The position numbers and the translations under genes are program-made. From positions 58,632 through 122,631 of the forward strand of contig NZ_CDDF01000003.1 of the NCBI RefSeq assembly GCF_000819865.1: a DNA stretch of 64,000 nucleotides, written 5' to 3'. Numbering within the stretch: the first letter of the stretch is position 1; each line of letters begins with the position of its first letter. A model generated the notes under the pieces. The model saw nothing but the letters and a program-made list of their open reading frames with translations. It was not told the origin of the DNA and did no database searches. This DNA is from Aeromonas eucrenophila. GTDB taxonomy: Bacteria; Pseudomonadota; Gammaproteobacteria; Enterobacterales; Aeromonadaceae. Positions 1 through 9,661 of this stretch are shown here, piece after piece.

Positions 1-471
1 CGTACCCAGCTGATCAACCTGTTCGAGCTGGAACCAGGCAAGCGTCTGGTCGATCTGCCGGGCTATGGTTATGCCCAAGTACCGTTGGAAATGAAGCTCA
101 AGTGGCAAAAGTCGTTGGCAGAGTATCTGCAACGCCGTGAGTCATTGAAAGGACTGGTGATCCTGATGGATATCCGCCATCCGCTCAAAGAGACTGACAT
201 GAACATGCTGGAGTGGAGCGCACACCGTGAACTGCCCGTCATGCTGCTGCTGACCAAGGCCGACAAGCTGAGCCCGGGCCCGCGCAACAATCAGGTGATC
301 AAGGTACGCCAGGCCGTGGCGGAACTGGGCCCGCAGATCCAGGTTGAGGCTTTCTCTTCTCTCACCAACATAGGTGTCGAGAAGCTGGCTCAAACCCTGA
401 GTGGCTGGTATCTGTCCGGTGCCGACGTTGCCCCGATTGACACTGACGAAGACGACCGTATCGAGGAGTAA
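1..471 (+). CDS. engB: Ribosome biogenesis GTP-binding protein EngB/YsxC (5' partial)
   Basis: Essential GTPase of the TRAFAC class that assists assembly of the large ribosomal subunit. The window opens inside the gene: frame 1 reads straight from base 1, so the P-loop and the first roughly 60 residues lie upstream of the window. What remains shows the G3 motif DLPGYGYA (codons 19-26), the G4 motif TKAD (around codon 85), and the usual acidic tail ending at a TAA. Internal TTG/ATG codons near 85-91 are not the real start. Downstream comes the Spot 42 RNA on the other strand, the same neighbourhood as yihA/spf in E. coli, which supports the call. Confidence 0.95.
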   Translation, partial: RTQLINLFELEPGKRLVDLPGYGYAQVPLEMKLKWQKSLAEYLQRRESLKGLVILMDIRHPLKETDMNMLEWSAHRELPVMLLLTKADKLSPGPRNNQVIKVRQAVAELGPQIQVEAFSSLTNIGVEKLAQTLSGWYLSGADVAPIDTDEDDRIEE

Positions 472-761
472 GGTACTCCTCGCCCTGCTCAATGAGCGGA
501 GTTAGTCCTCCGCTGATTGAAAGACTTTCACTCTGCCCCTTCCTTCCAGCCTCTTGTCCCCCGTCATGTCGCCGTCGAACCTGCCAATGAAATAAGCTTT
601 TATAATCAGAATGATATCTAGTTTGGCTGCTTGGATAATTAACTTGGTGTCAACTTGATAGCGTTTTCAGTTTTCGACCAGGATAGAACCCGATCAGAAC
701 CTGAAAGAAACAAAACTGAAATTTTATTACATGACTTCAGAGGGAATAAATGGAGGAGGGA

Positions 762-873
762 CAAAAATGAGGCCAGTAACGCAATCCGCGGTACTGGCCT
801 GAAGCAATGAGTTCAAAAATTGGGAAAAAGCTAATTCTCGAGAACAAAGACGATTGGTTTTCCTCAAGAAACA
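762..873 (-). ncRNA. Candidate small RNA downstream of Spot 42
   Basis: On the minus strand a TAGAAT -10-like box (884-879) with a weak -35 (CTTTAA, 907-902, 17-bp spacing) precedes about 110 nt of non-coding sequence. This ends in a hairpin with perfect 9-bp arms (770-778 and 792-800) followed by CATTTTTG. That is the layout of an independently transcribed small RNA between spf and the 3' end of engB. It matches no family I can name from sequence. The promoter is inferred and could be wrong; the hairpin is directly visible. Confidence 0.35.
770..800 (-). terminator. Intrinsic terminator-like hairpin
   Basis: Arms 770-778 and 792-800 are a perfect 9-bp inverted repeat with a 13-nt loop; on the minus strand it is followed by CATTTTTG. 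It would end transcripts coming from the spf side. Confidence 0.55.
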
Positions 874-930
874 CCCTCATTCTAACAAAAATCACGCCTC
901 ATTAAAGCATTTACTCTAATCGTTAGACAT

Positions 931-1034
931 AAAAAAACGCCCCGACGAAGACTCATCGGGGCTGCTATTCAGCCACATTCAATTACGTGAAATAAAAGGT
1001 CTGAAAGATAGAACATCTTACCTCTGTACCCTAC
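931..1034 (-). ncRNA. spf: Spot 42 small regulatory RNA
   Basis: Hfq-dependent small RNA that represses secondary carbon-source genes by base pairing and is itself repressed by cAMP-CRP in E. coli. Read on the minus strand it begins GTAGGGTACAGAGGTAAG and continues with the conserved TGTTCTATCTTTCAGACC core. It ends in a GC-rich terminator hairpin (CCCCGA...TCGGGG) with seven T's. Length is 104 nt, against about 109 in E. coli. A TACAGT -10 box lies at 1047-1042. It is convergent with engB, as in enterics. Recognition is by direct sequence similarity over nearly the whole RNA. Confidence 0.95.
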
Positions 1035-1135
1035 GCAGATAACTGTACAGCAAAGCAGCAGAAGGTGAAAGTAATTTATGTAATTTAGTTTCAATGAAAA
1101 TAGATAAGATAAATTACTTTATTTTTCATATAGAT

Positions 1136-1163
1136 AAAAAAATCCCCAGTACGAATACCGGGG
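1136..1163 (-). terminator. Strong intrinsic terminator
   Basis: On the minus strand an 8-bp stem (1163-1156 with 1151-1144) closed by a TTCG-type tetraloop is followed by ATTTTTTT. No protein gene feeds into it directly: the nearest upstream minus-strand gene, aroE, ends about 375 bases away. It may therefore terminate a small RNA made from the 1165-1480 region. Confidence 0.7.
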
Positions 1164-1537
1164 AGTTATAAAGGTGACTAGCTAGCACTTCCTCAACTAT
1201 CTAGTTAGTCAGCAGCATTTCATGCAAGTTCCGCTGTATCGGAAAAAAACTTGAAGAATCTTTCGATCAGGCAAATGAGACAAGACTAACCAACTGTTTT
1301 AAAACAATTTAAATAAAAGCCCCCTCTAATGCAGAAGCACTGACACTTGAAGGTTTTACGGCTATTTCGCCCTGAACGAGGGGCGGTACGGCTGATCGGC
1401 CCCATCGCAGGCGGCCGTTGAACGATAGTTACATCGGCTGACCTCGCTCATCACCTCTTGCTGCAGCCTCTGTAGCACGCCGCAATGCCCCATAGTCCGT
1501 CCTGCCAAGCGTCAGATCGGGAAACGGTGGCCCTGAT

Positions 1538-2359
1538 TCACAGTATCCCCAGATTGCGCTTCAACTCTCGCAGTACCTGCTTGGTTCCGGGTCGGATGCC
1601 ACGCCACACGGTGAACGCCTCGGCGGCCTGCTCCACCAGCATGCCCAACCCATCCATGGTCTGCCGGGCGCCGTGCTGTTTTGCCCAATGAATGAAGGGG
1701 GTGTCCGTCGCACCGTACATCATGTCGTAAATGGCGATATCGGCGTGGATCAGGGCTGATTCGAGGGGAGGCAAGTCACCCTGCAAGCTGGCGGAAGTGG
1801 AATTGATGATGAGATCGAACGGCCCCTGCAGCACCTCGTAGCGCTGGGCCACAACGGCCCCCAGTTCATGGAACTCGGCAGCCAGCTGTTCAGCTTTGGC
1901 ATGGGTGCGGTTGGCGATCACCAGCTCGGCCGGTTGTTCGGCCAACAAGGGGGCCAGCGCCCCCCGGGCCGCGCCACCCGCCCCGAGCAGCAGGATCCGG
2001 CTGCCCGCCAGAGTGATGCCGTGGGCCTTGAGATCCGCCACCAGACCGGCCCCATCGGTATTGTCCCCGAGCAGCACGCCGTCGTCCGTCAGCTTGATGG
2101 TGTTGACCGCCCCCGCCAGCCTGGCCCTTGGACTCAGCCGATCGACGAGGGAAAATGCCTGCTCCTTGAAGGGAACCGTCACGTTGCAACCCTTGCCTCC
2201 CTCGGCAAAGAAAGCGCGCAAGGCAAGGGCAAAGTCATCGACGGCAGGTTCTGAAAGACCGTACTCCAGCGCTTGCTGGGTCTGTCTGGCAAACAGGGTG
2301 TGGATAAAGGGGGACTTGCTATGGCGCACCGGGTGGCCAAAAACCAGATAACGATCCAT
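1538..2359 (-). CDS. aroE: Shikimate 5-dehydrogenase
   Basis: NADPH-dependent reduction of 3-dehydroshikimate to shikimate, fourth step of aromatic amino acid synthesis, in the cytosol. The 273-residue product has the substrate-binding serines in SKS (residues 14-16), the catalytic lysine in NVTVPFKE (Lys65), Asn86 and Asp102 of the active site, and the nucleotide-binding glycine loop GAGGAA (126-131). ATG at 2359 is preferred over an in-frame TTG one codon upstream. It lies in the same direction as hemF and tsaC, as in many gammaproteobacteria, but a terminator (2435-2457) separates it from hemF. Confidence 0.96.
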   Translation of the reverse strand: MDRYLVFGHPVRHSKSPFIHTLFARQTQQALEYGLSEPAVDDFALALRAFFAEGGKGCNVTVPFKEQAFSLVDRLSPRARLAGAVNTIKLTDDGVLLGDNTDGAGLVADLKAHGITLAGSRILLLGAGGAARGALAPLLAEQPAELVIANRTHAKAEQLAAEFHELGAVVAQRYEVLQGPFDLIINSTSASLQGDLPPLESALIHADIAIYDMMYGATDTPFIHWAKQHGARQTMDGLGMLVEQAAEAFTVWRGIRPGTKQVLRELKRNLGIL

Positions 2360-2434
2360 CAATGAGTTCCATCAGAAGGCGATAGTCCGATTTAACGGGT
2401 TTTCCCCCTCGGGAACAAGCCGAATATCGGCAAC

Positions 2435-2457
2435 AAAAAGGGGCCGATAAAGGCCCC
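2435..2457 (-). terminator. Intrinsic terminator after hemF
   Basis: On the minus strand GGGGCC-TTTATC-GGCCCC is followed by five T's, immediately downstream of the hemF stop, so aroE probably has its own promoter. Confidence 0.75.
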
Positions 2458-2462
2458 TCTGC

Positions 2463-3392
<930 letters not shown>

Positions 3393-3473
3393 TCATGCCC
3401 CGCCTGTTTTATTATGATGTCGCGACAGGGCTCGAGGCACGTCCGCTCTTTGACAAAAGAAAGTTCCCCCTTC

Positions 3474-4034
3474 TCAAGAAGGGCGAATGACGGCGCCGGT
3501 TCTGGCGTCCTTGATCTCGGATGGATTGGCCTGGCCGCCCACTTCGCCGGGCAGCACATAGGCCAGCAGTTGTGTCAGGGTTGCCCCTATGTCGGCGGTG
3601 CAACGGGCCGGCTCTTCACCGGTCAGGTTGGCACTGGTGGAGACCAGCGGCTTGCCATAGGCGCGGCACAGGGCCTGCACCTGAGGGTGGGCGCTGACTC
3701 GCACAGCCAGGGTATCGAAACGACCCGTCAACCAGGCTGGCGTTGTAGCGCGAGCCGGCATGATCCAGGTGAAGGGACCCGGCCAACTCGCCTGCACGCG
3801 AGCAAGCTGCTCGGGGCTGAGCTGGCTGAGGTCGATGTAATCCTGCAACTGCGCCACATCGGCGGCGATCAGGATCAAGCCCTTCTCCACCGGACGCTGC
3901 TTGATGGTCAGCAGGCGCTGCACCGCTGCCTCGGAGTCGGGATCACAGCCCAAGCCAAACACGGCCTCGGTCGCATAGGCGATCACCCCGTCGGTGCGGA
4001 GGGCGGCAATCGCTTGTTCAAATTCATTTGGCAT
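3474..4034 (-). CDS. tsaC: Threonylcarbamoyl-AMP synthase TsaC (YrdC)
   Basis: Makes threonylcarbamoyl-AMP from threonine, bicarbonate and ATP, the first step of the universal t6A37 modification of ANN-decoding tRNAs. The 186-residue protein is a single YrdC-type domain, with the ATEAVFGLG region, a PFTWIMPA strand, and the STSAN nucleotide-binding motif. It lacks the extra C-terminal domain of Sua5. The start is taken at MPNEFEQ (4034) because residues further upstream (MAAAFF) have no support. Neighbours yrdD, smg and dprA occur with tsaC in E. coli too. Confidence 0.93.
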   Translation of the reverse strand: MPNEFEQAIAALRTDGVIAYATEAVFGLGCDPDSEAAVQRLLTIKQRPVEKGLILIAADVAQLQDYIDLSQLSPEQLARVQASWPGPFTWIMPARATTPAWLTGRFDTLAVRVSAHPQVQALCRAYGKPLVSTSANLTGEEPARCTADIGATLTQLLAYVLPGEVGGQANPSEIKDARTGAVIRPS

Positions 4035-4172
4035 AAAAAATGCGGCAGCCAAGCTACCGCCTCATCACTTATTTGGATTGAACCTGTTAGAGCCGCAGCC
4101 GCCGGTGCACATTCTCGCGTCCTGTTATCCAGGAAAAGCGCGAACCTGTCCGGCTGGCTGCCGCCTCATTAC

Positions 4173-4679
4173 TTACTTGAGCAGTTCAGCCTGCAGGGCG
4201 GCATCCTTGGCCATCACCTCTTCGGCATTCTTCTGGCGTTCCGCCCGTACCTTGGCCGCCAGCTCGTCATTACCGACCGCCAACATCTGGGCAGCCAGGT
4301 AACCTGCGTTCTTGGCGCCGGCTTTGCCGATCGCCACTGTCGCTACCGGCACGCCACCCGGCATTTGCACGGTGGAGAGCAGCGCATCCAGGCCCTTGAG
4401 CGGACCGCCATCGATAGGCACTCCGATCACCGGGCGGGTGGTGATGCCGGCGACGGCACCGGCCAGGTGGGCAGCCAGCCCGGCAGCACAGATAAAGACC
4501 TTGCAGCCACGGGCTTCGGCATCGGTGACGTACTGATGCGTCGCCGCCGGAGTACGGTGCGCGGAGGTCACTTTCACTTCCACTGTGATATCAAAAGTCT
4601 TGAGGACTTCAAGGGTGGTTTGCATCACGGGGAAATCTGAGTCAGAGCCCATCAATACGGCAACAAAGGGTTTATTCAT
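4173..4679 (-). CDS. purE: N5-carboxyaminoimidazole ribonucleotide mutase PurE
   Basis: Converts N5-CAIR to CAIR in purine synthesis. The 168-residue product shows the class I PurE signatures: GSDSD near residue 11, the catalytic SAHRTP loop (histidine around residue 42), and the GLAAHLAG segment. Upstream on the minus strand is a clear PurR box (4720-4735), so purine repression is likely. purK, normally the next gene of a purEK operon, is not here: the 138 bases after purE hold no reading frame and tsaC follows. The ATP-dependent PurK step must be encoded elsewhere. Confidence 0.95.
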   Translation of the reverse strand: MNKPFVAVLMGSDSDFPVMQTTLEVLKTFDITVEVKVTSAHRTPAATHQYVTDAEARGCKVFICAAGLAAHLAGAVAGITTRPVIGVPIDGGPLKGLDALLSTVQMPGGVPVATVAIGKAGAKNAGYLAAQMLAVGNDELAAKVRAERQKNAEEVMAKDAALQAELLK

Positions 4680-4719
4680 GGTGGGAATTTCCTTACTCCA
4701 AGTGGGGGGTTGAAGTTCG

Positions 4720-4735
4720 CCGAAAACGTTTCAAT
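4720..4735 (-). promoter_or_regulatory. PurR box upstream of purE
   Basis: On the minus strand ATTGAAACGTTTTCGG matches the E. coli PurR consensus ACGCAAACGTTTTCGT at 12 of 16 positions, including the central AAACGTTTTCG. It lies about 40 bases upstream of the purE start, where a repressor would block the promoter. A second PurR box lies in front of the nucleoside importer at 40270. Confidence 0.8.
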
Positions 4736-4753
4736 TTGGTTACGGCGGCGGGA

Positions 4754-5311
4754 TTATACCTGCTCAGTTTGATGGCCGCATTTCTTTTGCGGGCAGATCC
4801 AGCACAGATTTCCCCTCACTTTCTTCTCTACCATGATGCCCCAGCCACATTTTGGACAGGGCATGGGGATCGGCTTGTCGTTAACCACATATTTACAATG
4901 GGGATAGCCGTCGCAGGAATAAAACTGTTTGCCGTAGCGGGAAGTGCGACTCACCAGATGGTTCTTGCCACACTCGGGACAGGGTATCTGGGTATCGTCG
5001 CTTTCCTGCAAGGATTCGATGTGCTGGCAGGCCGGATACTGGGTACAACCCACAAACAGGCCGTAGCGCCCCTTCTTGATCGCCAGTGGCTGGCCGCAGT
5101 CTGGACAGGCAGAACCCTCGAGCACCTTCTCGATGTCGCGACCGGAGGGGGTCAGGGAGCGGATATAGTCGCAGGAGGGATAGGCGGAGCAACCGAGAAA
5201 AGGGCCATGCTTGCCCTGGCGGATCACCAGCTCGGCACCACACTGCGGGCAAGGTTCCCGCTCGAACGCAGGTTCGTGGGTGGAGAAAAGGTGATGATCG
5301 ATCTTTGACAT
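4754..5311 (-). CDS. yrdD: Topoisomerase-type C4 zinc-finger protein YrdD
   Basis: A 185-residue protein made almost entirely of four zinc-finger units. Each begins CPxCG and ends with a CxxxxxC-type pair: CPQCG...CSAYPSC, CPDCG...CTQYPAC, CPECG...CDGYPHC, CPKCG...CPQKKC. They resemble the C-terminal DNA-binding fingers of topoisomerase I but without the topoisomerase domain. It probably binds single-stranded DNA; its cellular job is not established. It sits between purE and smg, next to dprA, the same cluster as E. coli yrdD-smg-smf. Confidence 0.9.
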   Translation of the reverse strand: MSKIDHHLFSTHEPAFEREPCPQCGAELVIRQGKHGPFLGCSAYPSCDYIRSLTPSGRDIEKVLEGSACPDCGQPLAIKKGRYGLFVGCTQYPACQHIESLQESDDTQIPCPECGKNHLVSRTSRYGKQFYSCDGYPHCKYVVNDKPIPMPCPKCGWGIMVEKKVRGNLCWICPQKKCGHQTEQV

Positions 5312-5366
5312 GGGCCGCGCCTTGAAATCCAGATGGTCTGAATTCTACCAGCGCGGCACCGGACTG

Positions 5367-5840
5367 TCAGTGGATGACGCCGTCTGACTCATCAAACACC
5401 AGCTCTTCCATCTGCTGGTAGGCATTTTCACTGCCCGGTACGTTGAAAAGAACCATCATGACTACCCATTTGAGATCATCCAGCTCGATATCCGGTTTAT
5501 CCAGCTCGAGCAGGCGCTCGATGCAGATCTCGCGGGTCTCGGCATTCAGTACCTGAGCCTGCTCCAGGAACAACAGGAAGCCGCGACACTCGGTGCCCAG
5601 ACGAGCCAGCTCTTGCGGGGCATAGATCCGCATCGAACCTTGCGCGCTGGCGGTGACATACACCTCCCGCTCGCTGTCATGCAGATTGGCCAGCCGTTCC
5701 AGCCAGTTGAGCGCCTTCTCGATCTCGTCCGGATTGAAACCGGCCCGGCTCAGTTCGTCGGTGAGTTCATCCTGCTCGACCATCACATCTGCATCGCTGT
5801 GGATGTAGGTCTCGAAAAGGTACATCAATACATCAAACAT
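5367..5840 (-). CDS. smg: Smg family protein (DUF494)
   Basis: An acidic 157-residue protein of the Smg/DUF494 family, whose biochemical role is unknown. It is found almost always beside dprA. The start is set at MFDVLMYLFE (5840), which has a GAGGAGGG ribosome-binding site; ten residues further upstream are not conserved in style. It overlaps the 3' end of dprA by eight bases, which indicates one transcript and probable translational coupling. Confidence 0.93.
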   Translation of the reverse strand: MFDVLMYLFETYIHSDADVMVEQDELTDELSRAGFNPDEIEKALNWLERLANLHDSEREVYVTASAQGSMRIYAPQELARLGTECRGFLLFLEQAQVLNAETREICIERLLELDKPDIELDDLKWVVMMVLFNVPGSENAYQQMEELVFDESDGVIH

Positions 5841-6948
5841 GATTCGCCCTCCTCGTTCTGACGTATCCACCGGCTACCGCCATCACTGCACCGGCCAGCT
5901 CCAGCTCTACCAACCTGCCGAGGACTTGCTCGACAGGAAGCCGGGACCGCTCGGCAACGGTATCCACGCTCGTGGCTTCATAATCTACGTTATCCAACAA
6001 ATCGGCATAAGGCAATTCGCTATTATGCGGAGGCTCGGGAGAGCGACTCATGGGCCGTGGCAGGGATACCAAGGCCGGCAACTCCTCAATGACATCGGCC
6101 GCGGTCAAGACCAGCTTGGCGCCCTGTTGGAGCAACCGGTTGCAACCCGCAGCCTGGGCATTTTGCGGGGCGCCGGGCACGGCAAACACCTCGCGGCCCT
6201 GCTCCAGAGCGTAACGAGCGGTGATGAGGGAACCGCTCTGCTCGGCGGCCTCCACCACCAAGGTTCCGAGCGACAGGCCGCTGATGATGCGATTGCGACG
6301 GGGGAAGTGCTCCGCCAAGGGTCCCTTGTCCGGTGCCAGCTCGGAGATAAGCAGACCACCGCGATCCAGGATCTGTTCGGCCAGCCCTTGATGGCGCTTG
6401 GGGTAGAGACAATCCAGCCCGGAACCCAACACCGCCAGGGTCACGCCGCCCGCTGCCAGCGCCTGCTGATGACAAACCCCATCGATACCCAGCGCCAGCC
6501 CGGAGGTGATCGCCAGGCCGCAGGCCACCAGCTCGGCGCACAGGCGAGCCGCGTTGTCCTTGCCGGCATAGGTAGGATGGCGCGTGCCCACCATCGCCAG
6601 CTGTGGCAGGGCGAGGGCATCCAGCTCGCCACGGCAATAGAGCAATAAGGGGGCGGCCGGGATCTCTTTTAACAGGGAGGGATAATGAGGGGAGTCGGGA
6701 CAGACAAGATGATGGCCTTGCCTGGTGGCCCAGTTCAGGCTCTGCTCTACCTCGGGTTGCGGCCATCGGAGTTGCCGGATCTGGGCCTCATCGAGACCAA
6801 TCTCCCGCAGCTTCCTGTCATCACAGTCAAACAGGGCGACGATGTCGCCCTCGAAGCGGGCCAGCAGGCGTGATGCGGTGACCGGGCCTATGCCGGCCAC
6901 TGCATCCAGCGTCAGCCAGAGTACGAGTCGTTCCAACGAGGGCGACAC
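5833..6948 (-). CDS. dprA: DNA-processing protein DprA (Smf)
   Basis: Loads RecA on incoming single-stranded DNA during natural transformation and protects it. The 371-residue protein has an N-terminal helix-hairpin-helix/SAM-like segment (AVAGIGPVTASRLL, about 15-28), a central Rossmann-like DprA fold (GTRHPTYAGK, SGLALGIDGVCH, GSGLDCLYP, GTLVVEAAEQSGSLITA), and a C-terminal winged helix. The start is GTG at 6948, one base after the stop of the LysM gene, with the binding site inside that gene. E. coli Smf is of similar size. Confidence 0.95.
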   Translation of the reverse strand: MSPSLERLVLWLTLDAVAGIGPVTASRLLARFEGDIVALFDCDDRKLREIGLDEAQIRQLRWPQPEVEQSLNWATRQGHHLVCPDSPHYPSLLKEIPAAPLLLYCRGELDALALPQLAMVGTRHPTYAGKDNAARLCAELVACGLAITSGLALGIDGVCHQQALAAGGVTLAVLGSGLDCLYPKRHQGLAEQILDRGGLLISELAPDKGPLAEHFPRRNRIISGLSLGTLVVEAAEQSGSLITARYALEQGREVFAVPGAPQNAQAAGCNRLLQQGAKLVLTAADVIEELPALVSLPRPMSRSPEPPHNSELPYADLLDNVDYEATSVDTVAERSRLPVEQVLGRLVELELAGAVMAVAGGYVRTRRANHV

Positions 6949-6949
6949 G

Positions 6950-8038
6950 TCAGAAATTGCTGACCTGATAACCGGAACCGACCATGTCCTGGCTCTGCAG
7001 GATGAGGCCGTAACTCAGCTTGTCGTACACCTTGAACAGCATGACCCTGGCAACCGCCTCGGCCGGCAGGGATGACTTGCCCGCGGAATAGAATGCCTTG
7101 TCATAAATGGAGGTATATTCCCGGTATGATACCTTGCCATTCTTGTCCACCATCTCGGCGCCCGGACGCTGGATCTCGAGCACATCGCCGGGGGACACCT
7201 GATCCCGCAACCCCTTGTTGATGAGGACAACGTCAAACTTGCCGCCACCGTGCGCCTTGCTCGGCAGCTCGATCACATAACCGGGGGTAATGGCTGGCGC
7301 CGCCTTTGGCATGAAGACGGCGGAGAGGCTCTCCTGGGGTGGCAAGGGGATGATCTTGTCCCCCTGATACACCTCGCGTCTGTTGTGGGTGAGCGTGACT
7401 CTGGTGCTGTTGTTGGCCAACCGCTCCTCTGCCCGCACCGTACCGACGAAGACCGCCTCCTGCCCGAGCTGCTCCCCTGTTTTTCTGTCCTTGTACACGA
7501 CCCCGGGATGATAGACGCCGTAGTCCTGGCCCGGGGTCAACGAACCCTGCACATAGAGGGTGTCCCCCTCCAGCATGCCGACATGCTTTTCGTTATTGCC
7601 GAGCACGTAAGGCATATCCTTGCTCTGCTGGCTGTCGGCCAGGATGTGATCGGTCTGCAGGAAGGGGCCTATCTCGCTGAGTGGCAAGGTCGGGATCGGA
7701 CTGGCCTTGTTGTCATAGCGGCTCTTGGGTGACAGGTGAATGACCTGCTTGCCACCCTGGCTGGCCTTGCCGAGACGCGGCTCGCCATTGACCCAGCTCA
7801 GTTGCAGCACGTCGCCCGGGTAGATCCAGTGCGGATTGGCGATCTGGGGATTGATGTTCCAGAGGCGTGGCCAGAGCCAGGGTTCGGCCAGATACTGGCC
7901 CGAGATATCCCAAAGAGTATCTCCTTTCTGCACCACATAATTGTCAGGATGGCCAGGTTTCAACGTCAGTTGCTGCGCCATGGCGCCACTGCTCAGGGCT
8001 ACCGCCAGGCAGGCGAAGATGGTTTGCTTCAGATGCAT
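6950..8038 (-). CDS. LysM-domain exported protein
   Basis: A 362-residue protein with an N-terminal signal peptide (MHLKQTIFACLAVALSSGAMA, cut before QQ) and one LysM peptidoglycan-binding domain starting at YVVQKGDTLWDI (about residues 35-80). A long C-terminal region of no named fold follows. ATG at 8038 follows AGGGAG; an upstream in-frame start is less likely. It is predicted to bind cell-wall glycan in the periplasm. It is divergent from def and runs into dprA, an arrangement common in gammaproteobacteria. Its exact function is unknown. Confidence 0.88.
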   Translation of the reverse strand: MHLKQTIFACLAVALSSGAMAQQLTLKPGHPDNYVVQKGDTLWDISGQYLAEPWLWPRLWNINPQIANPHWIYPGDVLQLSWVNGEPRLGKASQGGKQVIHLSPKSRYDNKASPIPTLPLSEIGPFLQTDHILADSQQSKDMPYVLGNNEKHVGMLEGDTLYVQGSLTPGQDYGVYHPGVVYKDRKTGEQLGQEAVFVGTVRAEERLANNSTRVTLTHNRREVYQGDKIIPLPPQESLSAVFMPKAAPAITPGYVIELPSKAHGGGKFDVVLINKGLRDQVSPGDVLEIQRPGAEMVDKNGKVSYREYTSIYDKAFYSAGKSSLPAEAVARVMLFKVYDKLSYGLILQSQDMVGSGYQVSNF

Positions 8039-8146
8039 AACACTCCCTGTTATTTCTGCTCGCAAAGTGTTGCTGTTTTTTGTCGACGTAAATGACTAGA
8101 ATTACGTCAATATTGACTGCATTTATACGAAACTAAAGAAAAAACT

Positions 8147-8659
8147 ATGGCCATTCTAGATGTATTGCGTTTCCCCGATGAGCGTCTGCGTACCATCGCA
8201 GCCCCTGTCGAGACCATTACACCCGAGTTACAACAGATTGTAGATGATATGTTCGAAACCATGTACGCGGAGGAAGGCATAGGCCTGGCCGCGACTCAGG
8301 TCGACATTCATCAGCGCATCATAGTGATCGATGTCTCCGAGGACCGTGAAGATCAGCTGGTATTGATCAACCCCGAAATCCTGGAGCAATCCGGCAGCAC
8401 CGGCATCGAAGAGGGTTGCCTCTCCGTCCCCGGCAGCCGCGCCCTGGTGCCACGCGCCGAGTGGGTCAAGGTACGGGCGCTGGATCGCAACGGCAAGCCT
8501 TTCGAGCTGGAAGCAGACGATCTGCTCGCTATCTGCATACAGCATGAGATGGATCATCTGGTCGGCAAGCTGTTTGTGGATTACTTGTCCCCGCTCAAGC
8601 GCCAGCGCATTCGTCAGAAGCTGGAAAAGATGGCCCGTGAAGATCGCCAAGCCCTCTGA
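8147..8659 (+). CDS. def: Peptide deformylase
   Basis: Removes the formyl group from the initiator methionine of new proteins. The 170-residue protein carries the three metalloenzyme motifs: GIGLAATQ (residues 44-51), EEGCLSVP with metal ligand Cys91, and HEMDH (133-137). The iron or zinc is held by the cysteine and two histidines. First gene of def-fmt-rsmB-trkA, all on the plus strand and closely spaced; the fmt start is 13 bases from the def stop. Confidence 0.97.
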   Translation: MAILDVLRFPDERLRTIAAPVETITPELQQIVDDMFETMYAEEGIGLAATQVDIHQRIIVIDVSEDREDQLVLINPEILEQSGSTGIEEGCLSVPGSRALVPRAEWVKVRALDRNGKPFELEADDLLAICIQHEMDHLVGKLFVDYLSPLKRQRIRQKLEKMAREDRQAL

Positions 8660-8671
8660 GGATCTGCCCCA

Positions 8672-9616
8672 TTGAATAAGCTGAAACTGATTTTTGCCGG
8701 TACCCCCGACTTCGCCGCCCGTCACCTGGCGGCGTTGTTGTCTTCCGACCACGAGGTCGTCGCCGTCTATACCCAGCCCGACAAGCCGGCCGGCCGTGGT
8801 CAGAAGCTCACCGCCAGCCCGGTCAAGGAGCTGGCCCTCGCCCACGGGCTGCCGGTCTATCAGCCCGCCTCCCTGCGCAATGAAGAGGCCCAGGCCGAGC
8901 TAGCCGCTCTTGGCGCCGATCTGATGGTGGTGGTGGCCTATGGCCTGATCCTGCCAAAAACGGTGCTCGACACCCCGCGTCTCGGTTGCATCAACGTGCA
9001 CGGCTCCCTGCTGCCACGCTGGCGCGGTGCCGCCCCCATCCAGCGCTCCATCTGGGCGGGGGATAGCGAGACCGGCGTCACCATCATGCAGATGGACGTG
9101 GGGCTGGATACCGGCGCCATGATCCGTAAAGTCACCTGCCCCATCGCCCTTGATGAGACCTCCACCAGCCTGTATGACAAGCTGGCCGAGCTGGGCCCCC
9201 AGGCCTTGGTCGAGACCGTCAATGCCATGGCCGCAGGCGAGGCTCAAGCCGAGCAGCAGGACGATGCGCTGGCGAACTACGCCCAGAAGCTTTCAAAGGA
9301 AGAAGCCCGCATCGACTGGTCCATGGATGCCGCCGCCATCGAGCGTTGCATCCGCGCCTTCAATCCCTGGCCCATCAGCTGGTTCGAGGTGGCGGAGCAG
9401 ACCATCAAAGTCTGGCAAGCCGAGGTGCTCGTGCAGGAACACGGCCAAACGGCCGGCACCCTGCTCAAGGCCGACAAGCAGGGGATCGACGTTGCCACCG
9501 GCAAGGGCGTGCTGCGCCTGCTGACCCTGCAACCGCCTGGCAAGAAGGCCATGTCCGTCTCGGACCTGCTCAACTCTCGCCGCGACTGGTTTGAACCCGG
9601 CACGCAATTGAATTGA
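8672..9616 (+). CDS. fmt: Methionyl-tRNA formyltransferase
   Basis: Formylates initiator Met-tRNA using 10-formyl-tetrahydrofolate. The 314-residue protein has the catalytic Asn-His-Asp region ([16 protein letters not shown] and DVGLDTGAM) and a C-terminal OB-fold-like tRNA-binding domain. The reading frame opens with TTG at 8672 ([15 protein letters not shown]), preceded by GAGGAT; no better ATG exists upstream. It pairs functionally with def, which reverses its reaction after translation starts. Confidence 0.96.
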   Translation: MNKLKLIFAGTPDFAARHLAALLSSDHEVVAVYTQPDKPAGRGQKLTASPVKELALAHGLPVYQPASLRNEEAQAELAALGADLMVVVAYGLILPKTVLDTPRLGCINVHGSLLPRWRGAAPIQRSIWAGDSETGVTIMQMDVGLDTGAMIRKVTCPIALDETSTSLYDKLAELGPQALVETVNAMAAGEAQAEQQDDALANYAQKLSKEEARIDWSMDAAAIERCIRAFNPWPISWFEVAEQTIKVWQAEVLVQEHGQTAGTLLKADKQGIDVATGKGVLRLLTLQPPGKKAMSVSDLLNSRRDWFEPGTQLN

Positions 9617-9661
9617 ACCAAGCGGGGCTGATGCCCCGACTTGCGCATCTAAGGTAACCAT

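Larger units (their letters stand above)
472..1537. other. 1.07-kb gene-free interval carrying small RNA loci
   Basis: No convincing protein gene is seen between engB and aroE. The stretch holds, on the minus strand, Spot 42 RNA (931-1034), a strong intrinsic terminator at 1136-1163, a hairpin terminator at 762-800, and a possible long-range stem (1378-1384 with 1319-1326) followed by a T-rich tract at 1310-1318. It is A+T richer than the genes around it. The arrangement suggests several independently terminated small transcripts; only Spot 42 is recognised. Confidence 0.7.

Noticed and set aside
1136..1400. CsrB/CsrC-type RNA near engB
   Set aside because: E. coli csrC lies beside engB, but this stretch has only a few GGA motifs rather than many in loops.
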